This document shows, piece by piece, positions 54,454-64,000 of a stretch of 64,000 nt of DNA. Made by a program: the position numbers and the translations under genes. The notes under the pieces were generated by a model that searched no databases, was not told the origin of the DNA, and saw only the letters and a program-made list of their open reading frames with translations. The DNA is from Lunularia cruciata (Eukaryota; Streptophyta; Marchantiopsida; Lunulariales; Lunulariaceae). The DNA lies in assembly GCA_948567375.1 (NCBI GenBank), contig OX419759.1, positions 53,483,493-53,547,492 on the forward strand, written 5' to 3'. The number at the start of each line of letters is the position of its first letter. Positions within the stretch are counted from its first letter, which is position 1.

Positions 54454-55420
54454 AAAGGTCCATTTCTAGAAGAAGAAGAAGAAGAAGAACACAAAGCCAA
54501 GGAGCAAACGCCTAAGGCCAAAGGGGAAGGCTTTGTGGAGATAGAAGCCAAAGAAGGAGAACCATTGGCAAAGGAAGAGGAGGTAGCCAAAGATTAGCAT
54601 GTGAGAGGAGGAATCATTCCACCAACCCCACTATCACATTAAATTTTTATTGATATAGTTGATATAATTGATACATTGGCACAATTGATAATTGTTGGAG
54701 TCACTTCTACTTGAGTGCTTGAGTGCCACAAGAAGATTACTGATTATGTTTCCTTATTAAGGTATTTACAAGAAACTTCCTACCAAGCCAATGTAAAGAA
54801 GGAAAAGGAAGAAGTGGCAAAGGTGAGGGAGCAGTACAAGAAGGAGTACAAGAAGACTAATACCTTGGTGAATGAGAAAATCAAGAAGAAGAGGCAGAGC
54901 ACTCCACCAAAATGCCAAGAGGGAGAAGAACAAAGAAGAAATCAAGAGTTTTGCACAGAGAAGTGCACATCCTTCATCATTAAAAACACTAAAAATTATA
55001 AGGAGCTCAAGGAGTACTTGAGAGCTCAAGATGAAGATGTGGCTAGCATCCAAAGAAGATTGGATGCAACCCATGTGAGCACAATCACAATGGAGGTGCA
55101 ATGGAACAACTACTATACCAAAGTAGCTTGCAATTCAAGAAGTTGCAAGACCAGCTAAAGAAGAAGGAGGTAGATCACAAGTGGATGAGGAAGACTTAAT
55201 GGTTGAGGTGCAAGCAATCCACACCAAGCTTGAGGAAGAGAAGATGAAAATCCTCCAACAAATGGAGTGGGCTAGAGATCAATTGGTAGGCCTCATAGAG
55301 AAGATGAGTCAAGAAAAGTTGCACCAAACTAAGCTACACAAGCTAAAATTTCATATCAAGACTTTGCAAGCAAAAGTCTATTTGAGCAAGCAATTGGAGT
55401 AGCTAGTGGTTTACTTTAAA
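54454..55420 (+). pseudogene. Family E coiled-coil ORF, plus-strand copy
   Basis: An acidic run (EEEEEE, then AKEQTPKAKGEGF) is followed by open frames 54715-55158 and 55181-55402. They are rich in Lys and Glu with heptad-like spacing (EEVAKVREQYKKEYKKTNTL; MVEVQAIHTKLEEEKMKIL). It aligns with the two minus-strand copies. No known domain was recognised. It may be a structural or particle protein of an unidentified element. Confidence 0.6.
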
Positions 55421-55553
55421 GAGCACATGGCTCAAATTATGTGGATTGAATAGATAGCCTCCTCCTCCAATTTTCAGATGACAAGAGGAAGGTAGACCTG
55501 CTGATTAGAATCTTGAGGAGCAAAGGTAGTTCTTTGTGGTAGAATAGCCAAAA

Positions 55554-56142
55554 TGTAAAAGACCAAGAAGAGAAATAGAAGAATGAAAGATTGGAGTGAA
55601 AGATCACATTGGAACTCTTGAATGAGAGAAACTCTGAATTTCAGCATGAGATTAGGCTTTGGTATCTATAGAGAAGCTTCAAAGATTTCTAAAGCTACTT
55701 TCTAAGAGTGCAATTCAAGCTAATTGGAACTCTTGAATGAGGGAAACTTTGAATGCGTAGCATGAGATTAGGCTTTGGTATCTATAGAGAAGCTTCTCAA
55801 GAAGCTTTCTAAAGCTACTTTCTAAGAGTGCAATTCAAGCTAATTGAAAAGTTTCTTTCTAGAAGCTGCCTACTTGGTGTGCAAGCTAAGCTAGTTGGGA
55901 AACTTCCCAAGAACTTATTTCTAGAAACCACCTACTTGGCATGCAAGCTGCACTAGCCGGGAAGTTTCCCAAGAAGCTTCCCCTTAGAAGTCACTACTTG
56001 GTATGCACATTACCCAATACTTGGAAGGTATCAAATAGCTTCCTAAATACTTCTAGAATATTCTTATAATTCTTGGCTAATTTAGCCTATTTAATACTTT
56101 GTTAGTCTCAACTAACTCATCAATAAACTCCATATTTTTACA
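55554..56142 (-). repeat. Solo B LTR with internal duplication
   Basis: From TGTAAAAGACCAAG to CCATATTTTTACA on the plus strand. About 589 bases, longer than other B LTRs because a segment of about 110 bases (GGAACTCTTGAATGAGRGAA to AATTCAAGCTAATTG) is present twice. The flanks CAAAA and CAAAG are an imperfect target duplication. GAA/TTC arrays are partly eroded. Confidence 0.82.
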
Positions 56143-57284
56143 CAAAGACCATTGGGCTATAGAACACATGTAGCAAAAGGTAAATTAACCATAGAAATCC
56201 TAAGTTTAAAATACCTTTGGCTTAGAATACCTTTGTCAAAGTCTGAACTTTTTGTAGCCAAAGACCTTCAAGGTCATCAACCAAAAGGCCCACATTGCTA
56301 TAGGGAACCATAGACACCTTCCTTGACATGTAGAAAACACTTAATTAAGTCACATTATGATAAGATTAGGTTGGGAGTTAGGATTAGCATTGTACATTGT
56401 AGGTACAAACCCAAGATTTCCTAGAGCTTCCAATAGTTAGATCCTTATGGGTGGAATCAGAGAAGATAATTGATGCTAAAGCCTAGTGTAAATTACATTT
56501 ACATTTTTAATAAGGGAAATAAGCAAAGGGACCTTCAAACTCTCTACCACTTTTTGTCTACACACTAAGTATGGATTGAATAATTTTTTTGATTAGTGCT
56601 AAGGAACCCTAAAGTAGGAATGCAATCACTTGAGGGTTTGGGGACATTTGCACTTTTCTGAGGTGTTGGATCTTAGGGGTTTCAAAGAAATGAGGCAATG
56701 GATAGAAGGGCCTCAGATAGCTTGGAGCATTGAGAGTACCAAGGAACCAAAAAGAAAGTCATTGAATCAAGGCCAAGACTCCTCTAGGGAAATGCCTTCC
56801 AAGAAGTGCATAGCCTTTGAGGTAGAAGCCTTTAGTATGAAGTGACCTTCAACATGAAGTGAACCATAACCTTCAAGATATAATTTGGAATGGGTTTGTA
56901 GTGAAGTGATATTTTCTTTTTCCTTTCTTGTAGTGTACCATAGAGGGTAACATTACACTCTATTGGAAGTGGTTATTCCCCAAGAGGTTAAATACAAAAT
57001 AATAAACAAACTACAACATCATGACACTTCTTTTTAATTCTAGTAGATTCAGATCTTTATCCTTGAAAGAACAACTTATTCTTATCATTTTAACTGATAG
57101 TATGTCAACATTGGGATATCACACTTGCTATCATGCATTACCTTGTCCACAACGGTCATCTTGGATTAATAGAAGTTTTCCTCCACAACATGCTTTCAAA
57201 GAAAATTATGACCTTGAATCCTTATTTCCGCATTCAACAAGATACAATAAACATCCTCTTTATTATTTCCTCTATTATTCCTCT
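56143..57284 (+). other. Unassigned sequence upstream of copia RT
   Basis: No domain is recognised. It probably includes decayed parts of the copia element, but gag and integrase are not identifiable. Confidence 0.3.
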
Positions 57285-58720
57285 AGAACCATCCACATAT
57301 GTTGAAGCCATGCATTCACCAAGTATTCACCATGCCAAAAGCATATTTTTGGCAATTGAAGATGGACTTAAATCCCATTATATCAAAGGCATGCGTTGAT
57401 CCTCTCATCTCTCACCTCAACATAGATCTATTACTTGCAAATAGCTTGTCAAACTTAAACTTAAACCAAATAGCTTTGTTGATCATCTTAAAACACAATT
57501 AGGAGCACTAAGCTTCTCTCTAGTTATATGTATTCAATCAATTGGGCTCATTTTAGCCCCAGTAGCTATAGATCAAATGGATGTTAAAATTGGCTTCTTC
57601 ATTAACCTCCTTAATAAGGAAATTTATCTAACAATTTTGGAGGGAGTATCCTTCCTCAATAAGGAATGGTTAACCATCTCCAAAAGACCCCTATGGTCTC
57701 AAGCAGTTGTTCCATGAATGGTATAATGTTATTGATTCTTTTCTTTGTATAGTTTGCTTCACAAACTCAAATACAAATGACAAAATCTGCTAACTTCATC
57801 AAGGATCTTCATTTTCTATCCTTACCCTTTATATTGATGACACATTGGTTGTCTACACTTAATCTCACTCTCCTCCAACACATCAAGTCTCATCTTATTA
57901 TCCAATTTCATATGGTGGATCTCGATGTTCTCCATCATTGCCTTAGTATGCAAATTATGCATGATATCAACCAAGGTTGGCTACAGATTTCCCAAAGTCT
58001 CTACCTTCAACAAAAATTTGGAGTTTGGCTTTCACAACACTAAAACTAACTTGATTCCCATTATGCTTAGGACCATCCATTACTAATTATAGACAAAGAC
58101 TTGAAGAGAAGGCAAATGTTCCACTTTTTATTATGTTAATATAGTTTTCTTTCTCAATTGTATACACTATAATGCCGATTGGGCTAAGGATATTTATGAA
58201 AAAATATATACATATATTTTGTTTTCTTCTCTCTATTGATGCTATTAACTAGACCACCACTCTATGTAGTACCAAAGTGCATAATACATGATTATGTCAA
58301 TTGTTGCTTGTGAAGTTGTGTGGTTTTGTACATTGCTTCATGACATTCACCTTGTACCAACTACTTGAGCACTCATCTTATTTAGAAATCAAAGTGCTTT
58401 AGCCTTAATAGATATTTCTAAGTTTAACAACCAAACTAAGCACATCATAGTGATATATATCACTTTATTAAACAACTACCTTGTACTAGTACCATTACTC
58501 TATGTCATACCAAAGTGCATAATACATGATTATGTCAATTGTTGCTTGTGAAGTTGTGTGGTTTTCTACATTGCTTCATGACATTCACCTTGTACCGACT
58601 ACTTAAGCACCCATCTTATCTGGAATCAAAGTGCTTTAGCCTGAATAGATACTTCTAAGCAAGCTAAGCACATCATAGTGATATATCACTTTTTTAAACA
58701 ACTAGCTACCAAAGAACTTA
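57285..58720 (+). pseudogene. Copia reverse transcriptase and RNase H, decayed
   Basis: The RT reading starts with EPSTYVEAMHSPS, passes VKLKLKPNSFVDHLKTQLGA and VAIDQMDVKIGF, and reaches LTLYIDDTLVV near 57826-57858, the copia YVDD block. RNase H gives NQSALALIDISKFNNQTKHI near 58390-58445. Many stops and frame changes are present. A segment of about 239 bases of the RNase H region is duplicated in tandem. Confidence 0.85.
58261..58720 (+). repeat. Tandem duplication in copia RNase H, unit about 239 bases
   Basis: CTATGTAGTACCAAAGTGCA at 58262 and CTATGTCATACCAAAGTGCA at 58501 start the two copies, which stay closely similar to about 58720. Confidence 0.9.
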
Positions 58721-58830
58721 TTGATTCAATATTGTTCTACACCTGAAATACGAGCATATATCTTAACTAAGGGTCTATTTGGCCAAAAATTTGCCATTCA
58801 TTTACCTATGCTCTGCCAATTTGAAGGAGA

Positions 58831-59131
58831 TATTAAGGCCATTTAGTTTATGACTTAAGAGGGACTTTTGGAAACCATATTTAATGTCACAAGTTAAGTG
58901 AAACCTAGATAACTATTTACTTTATGAACTATGCATTTTTTATGATAGTTTGAAATTGTAAGAATAGTTACAAGCTTCCATAATCACAATCATACCCTCT
59001 AAGAGGTCTACACTCACTTTTGTGGTGTTAAACTTTGTAATCACCCTTCAAGAGTTCTCATTGTAATCTCTACAATTTGGTTTACAATTTTCTTGCTTTC
59101 TTGGTGATCTCTCTCCTTAAATTCTCAAACA
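58831..59131 (+). repeat. Copia 3' LTR (family F)
   Basis: It follows a degraded polypurine stretch (TTTGAAGGAGATA) just after RNase H, as in copia elements. It ends about CTCAAACA at 59131 and matches the LTR at 27365-27628. Confidence 0.7.
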
Positions 59132-59164
59132 CAAGGAATAGAGATAAAGATCATTAAAATTTAT

Positions 59165-60205
59165 GAAAAGACAAGAATATTATTTGGGCTTAATGAAACA
59201 CATCAAAAGCTATTAATTAGAACATATTATTTAAAAGGAAATTTGAGAAATCTACTCACATTAGTGAGTCTAACAATGAGAATTTATCCCTTTATGACAT
59301 CAAGATTTGCACCTTGTTGATATCATCAAAGTAGAATTAAGATTGTTTTGTTTAAGATTGAAATACATAACACTAAGAAGGGATTTTATTTTTTGTATTA
59401 TTATATGCAATTCATTCAGATTGATTGGCTAATTTTTAATTTGAAATATTTATTCATCCTAAATAAGTACTTTAGAAGATCTAGACATGTCAATACTTCT
59501 TGTATGAGTATCTTACCTACCTTGTTGACTAATGTAGTTTTAATTCTGCACTTGATAAGGATATGAAAATGGATTCTAGAGAAATAATGAAGAAATATAC
59601 AACAAATAGTTCAAAGCTTTAGGTTTCCATATAAGTTTAAACACAACATATATGTTTCTTTTTTGCTTGGAATAAATCATAAAACCATGAATCTCTTATT
59701 TATGACTTAATTAAGTTTTCATTCTTGATATTTGTTGAAGCGGAAGATTATTTATCAGACCAAGGTCATTTATTTTAATTCTCAAATCAAATCCAAAAAA
59801 GATGATCCAAATCCTAAAAAGGTTATCATTTTTGGTATGATTATTTTGGTTGAATAATAAACTCTCACTAGTTATTCTTTTGAAGTGATTTTCACCATAA
59901 CATCTATTTGGATGAGCTAGAAGTTCTATGTTCGTGTTAGTAAAAAAAGAATGTACTTATTAGGTTATGCATGAATTAAAGGGGTTAGTTTCTTGCCACA
60001 ACTTATGAGTTGCTTGTTATTCAACTTAGAATAGCATTGTTGTTTTCCTTGTGATGGGTAACTACTTGGGTTCTCATTCCACATATGTTTTAAGCTCAAA
60101 ATGATGTTGTAGTTGATATTCATCTATTCAAAAGAGCCCATTGGTCCAAGTCCAAGTCTATTGCTCTTGGAAATAGCTATAAAATAGTATTGCAAAGAAG
60201 CACAT
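59165..60205 (+). repeat. Eroded copy of duplicated segment (partner 14755-15970)
   Basis: Collinear with the island copy but strongly shifted from C to T and from G to A, and nearly without CpG. For example GAAGACTACTTATCGAATC there reads GAAGATTATTTATCAGACC here. It lacks the peroxidase exon: the sequence passes directly from AGATCTA to GACATGTCAATACTTC. Confidence 0.85.
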
Positions 60206-60229
60206 GTAATAATATGTGCAATCAGGTAA

Positions 60230-62440
60230 AGCCTAAATCGGACATAGCTCTAACATTCAGTAGTGCTTCCTTAGTGATGAATGATCAATTCACCTATCCA
60301 AGATTTGATATATATGACTTGGCACATAGGTATTATATCTAAATGGATGTAATTAAGAGTATGAGCTAACACAAAGAACCAAGATGTGACTTTGAATTGA
60401 AGCGACAACATATAAAGAAGAATTAAAAATTCATAAAATCAACATGGCTCTCCTACTTCATGGTTCTATTGAAGGCTCAACTTTTGGATTAAGTAGTCAT
60501 GCTTCAAGTGTGTAAGTCCCTTGGTTAGCACATTGACCAAATGTTTTGAGGAAACTATTTTTTTTATGGATATATTTCCTAAATTATATTCTTCATGAAC
60601 AAAATGATGTCAATTGTCTCTATGTTTGATTGTAGAGTGATTGATAGAAACATTAACCATTTCCATAGATCACTTATTATTTCCATGTGTCATAGTTGGT
60701 CCACCAAGACTTGACCCACATGGAGGTCTATCAGAAATAGGAGTAACCAAATTACCTCCCTTGTGGTGATTGAAAATGCTTCATATTTTGCTTTACTTGA
60801 GAACAACAATGACTACTCCAATTGATAGCTCTAAATCCCATTGAGGAAAAAAAACCTATTATTGACCATCTATCTATATGATTGGTTGCCCAATGAAAAT
60901 TTTTAAATATGTGAAAGCTTGGATTATCAGTTTGCAAAATGAACAACTTGCATTCTTGTGATCTAGAGAGGTACCTAAATTTTATTTTAAGAATAGTAAG
61001 ATGGTCCAAGGTTGGAATGTAAATTAACTTACAAAACTAATTGCAAATGAAAAATTTGGATAAGTTAGAAAAATTGCATGCATGAACATCTTCATTAGCT
61101 ATTAATATGCTTGTACATCAATAGAATGATGCCTAGTTGTTTTATTCAGTAACCCTTGCTTGTATTCACCTTGAGAATGGTCCTGATTAGTATAGCAATT
61201 GCAGGACAATCTTCAAAACTTGATCACCTTGGTATGCTCACTAGATACCTATGTTGATCCAATACAATGTATTCTACATCATAATCAATCTACATATTCA
61301 TCATAAGACACCATTCTAGTAGTAGTTGTCCTTTTCATCTTGAACTCTTGCTTTAGTTGCAAAACTAATAGGTCCAATTGAAATTAGGATTCACAAATAA
61401 GAATAAGATTATCAACAGTAAATTAGCAAGATAACTAAATTAATGCTTGTTGAACATTTTACAAGCAAGCATTTGCTTTTGACTTAACAAATCCAAGTTG
61501 TATGAGAAAAGCATCTAGTCATAGATATTGGTATCCAATTGTAGCCACCAATATCTATCTTATTGATGAAGACCACAGAATTCCTCGCATAGAAGACACA
61601 TCTGTAGTCTGGAGTTTTTCCTAAGACACACATATCCTAAGTCATATACACTTGCTCTTTAATATACCATAAAGGAATGCCATATCAATATCCAATTGTA
61701 GTTTATAATAATTGGTAGTTCATAGCAAGAGCAAACAAAGTATGGAAGGTAGTGAGATTTACCACATGAAAACATGTCTGTTTATGGCCAATTCCACATT
61801 TTTTATTATAAACTCTTACTACTAGATGTCCTTTAAAACATTAGACACTTCTATTTAAATTATGCTTAACATTGAAGACCCATCTACTATCAACTATTTT
61901 TAACTAAGATAACAGTTCCACCACATTCCAAGTATGATTATCTTGGTGTGACTTCAACTCTTTTGCAATTACCACTTTCCACTAGATTTGACACATCATA
62001 GAGCTTCATCATAGGACCTTTGATACAAGCATAAAAAATTTCACCATCTACTACAAGTCCTATCTCAATAATTTAAACTAAGGATGACAAGTTATCCTTA
62101 AATTATGTATAAGTAACCCATGCACAGTTGTGAAAATGAGATGGTTGTGGCACTCCATTTGTAGTTTTCTTGATCATAAACGAGTTAAGGAGTCATCCAA
62201 TGCAAGTTCCATCAACCTAGAAACAATTGGTTCTAGATTCTCAAATAGAGAATTTTCACTTGGTTGTACTCTTGTAATGGGATGAAAGTGAGATATCAAG
62301 GAATCTAAGATAGGAAGAATAGTGGGAGGACTAGGAAAACTTTACAAATTTGAGGGAATTGGAAAAAAAAAGCATTATTTATATAACAAAGTCAACTCAA
62401 TAAAGATTTTTGGATAGATATATAGAATCATTTCATGAGT
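60230..62440 (-). pseudogene. Minus-strand copia element, RT and RNase H
   Basis: From high to low coordinates: RT start VDSRWVFNVKHNLNRS (about 61905-61850), then CFHVVNLTTFHTLFALAMN, then GIPLWYIKEQVYMT, then a YxDD relic near 61430-61400, and RNase H with HIDRWSIIGFFSSMGFRAINWSS (about 60880-60810, only part open). Stops are many. No LTR was identified. It faces the copia copy at 57285-59131. Confidence 0.8.
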
Positions 62441-62453
62441 GGAGAAGGTAATA

Positions 62454-64000
62454 TGTCACGCCATTTGTAGTGTCGCATCTAGATTGCTTGGACACTGAAG
62501 TTGCAGTGATAGTAGTAAGAGTTATTTCAGTAGTTTCTCAGAGTCTACTTTTTGATGGTCAGATTTTGTGTTTGGGGTACTGACTTCACGGTGGGGCCCA
62601 CCGTCACTTTGCACCATTTACACCATCGAGTGTGCCGTCAATGGGACTGTTAGGGTTCAGACCTAGCTCAAGTCCATGGTGTATACTTTCAAAATGCAGC
62701 TCTAGAGAGCTCACTTCTCTGATGTTTAGCCTTTGAGCTCCTGGTTATGATGGACAGAGGCCGGCGTGCATCACATGGATTCTCTATGTTGGAGTGTGTG
62801 TGGCTTGACTGTAATCAGTGTCCAATTGTTGGCAGTTTATAGAGTGATAGATCAAGTACTGATCTGAGTTGAGTTGAGTTGAGATGAGAGTGGTAAACAA
62901 TGTGATTACATCAGAGAAGTGAAGTAAGGGGGAAATTGGGTGTATGAACTTTGAGTGTTGGTGTATCTCCAAGCTCGGTGGATGGTTGGTAGCTCGATTC
63001 AAGTTCAGTTTTTCTTTAGTGTGCAGAAGCTTGTTCAATTGATGCAGATTTGGCAATAAGGCAAACTGTGTGCGGAAGCGTTGACCAATTTTTGAGCACA
63101 AAAGGAGCAAATTTTGAGCAGTGGTTGTGATTTTGAGCTGAGGAGGTAAAGGCAAGACCAATTTGTTGCAATTTGGACTTAGAAAGTCAAATTGAAGGTG
63201 GAGTTGGGAAGCTATTCTCATGAATTTCTGATTTGGAGACACTCATGTTTTTAATTTGGCTCAAATGGAAAGTTAGTGGGGAATTTGGCGGTCAGCCAAC
63301 TTTAGGGTTTATGTCAGATTTTGGTTGCAATTTACATCAAATTTTGGCTAGATTTGGAGGATTTTTGCTATTTGGCTAGATTTGGAGAAGTTTTGCTAGT
63401 TTAGACAACTTTTGTAAGTTTGGAGGAGTTTTGCCAAATTTTGGAGGACGTTCGAAGTGGCAAGAAGAAAGGCCTCATTTGGGGGGCATAGGGCTATGAG
63501 AGGCTACGAAGACCTAGAAGGGCCTGTTTGCTGGCATGAGGCTAGCTTGTTTAGAGTAGATCTTGGTCACTGGTTGGCAAAATCTGCCTTTCTTGCTAGA
63601 CTGTGCACAACACGGTTTGACCCCTAGATCTCTTGTTCCTAGATTGGTGCCCTAGCCAACTGGTCCACCCTCACTTGTTGTCCTAGTGACTATGCCAATG
63701 TTATCTATACACATATAGTTTTGGCTAAGAGAGACAATTTGATCCTATTCTTGGTGATCCTGGTAGCTTAGGATTTAGATACAAACTTCTCTTATGTCAA
63801 ATGCCAAATGGTGGCAGAGTCAATCTCGTGTTGTTTTATGATATGGAGTGTTTTTGTTTAGATTTCTTGTGATTGGACACCCTCCATTCTCTCCTTCCTG
63901 TTTGTGCACCACATTTATGTGAGGTGCCTTAACTTGTGAGCGTTGATGCTCTGGTGTGCTCTCGATAGTGAGGCTAGAGTGATGACCAATCAGACTACCT
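62454..64000 (+). repeat. LTR-like repeat D, second copy, continuing past the window
   Basis: TGTCACGCCATTTGTAGTGTC follows the purine-rich GAGTGGAGAAGGTAATA, which looks like a polypurine tract, so this could be a 3' LTR. Similarity to 42128 onward runs about 750-800 bases. From about 63345 to 63440 there is an imperfect short tandem repeat (TAGATTTGGAGRAKTTTTGC). The right end lies outside or is not recognised. Confidence 0.55.

Overview
The window is nuclear DNA of a land plant with a repeat-rich genome. The evidence is chromodomain-bearing Ty3/gypsy elements, Ty1/copia elements, tRNA-iMet and tRNA-Glu primer-binding sites, a BAHD acyltransferase gene and a class III peroxidase exon. The species cannot be named from sequence alone. 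Most coordinates were worked out by hand, so edges may be off by a few bases. Family names A to G are local labels.

Layout. 1-12723 is a stack of nested LTR retrotransposons: a chromovirus (A1) sits inside the integrase of another chromovirus (B1), which sits inside an LTR of a third element (C), which sits inside an older A copy (A2). A2 also carries three solo A LTRs. 12724-27200 is a low-copy island, with higher GC over much of its length. It holds the only convincing host gene, an intronless BAHD acyltransferase at 18820-20535, plus a peroxidase exon relic, a strong hairpin and short repeats. 27200-33120 holds copia remains and a decayed coiled-coil ORF (family E). 33123-39562 is a C-type LTR followed by a young, nearly intact full-length chromovirus, B2, on the minus strand. 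B2 has TSD TCTAG, an iMet PBS, a polypurine tract, gag and pol. 39568-43129 holds unassigned sequence, a second E copy and LTR-like repeat D. 43130-51453 is a full-length C element with its reverse-transcriptase core and RNase H deleted and two solo A LTRs inside it. 51454-56142 holds a minisatellite, an A fragment, a third E copy and a solo B LTR. 56143-62453 holds two decayed copia elements facing opposite ways, with a C-to-T eroded duplicate of island segment 14755-15970 between them. 62454-64000 is a second D repeat.

How it works together. Only B2 looks recently mobile: its LTRs differ by about two substitutions and one 18-base indel, and its coding frames are open apart from a one-base shift in the protease. 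B LTRs carry close-packed GAAnnTTC arrays that match heat-shock elements upstream of a TATA box, so heat-induced transcription is a concrete testable idea. The A and C copies are decayed, with lost catalytic residues or stops that fit cytosine deamination. At least five or six solo LTRs show removal by LTR-LTR recombination. The BAHD enzyme would act in acyl-CoA-dependent phenolic or polyamine conjugation and has an unusual N-terminal extension with a hydrophobic stretch.
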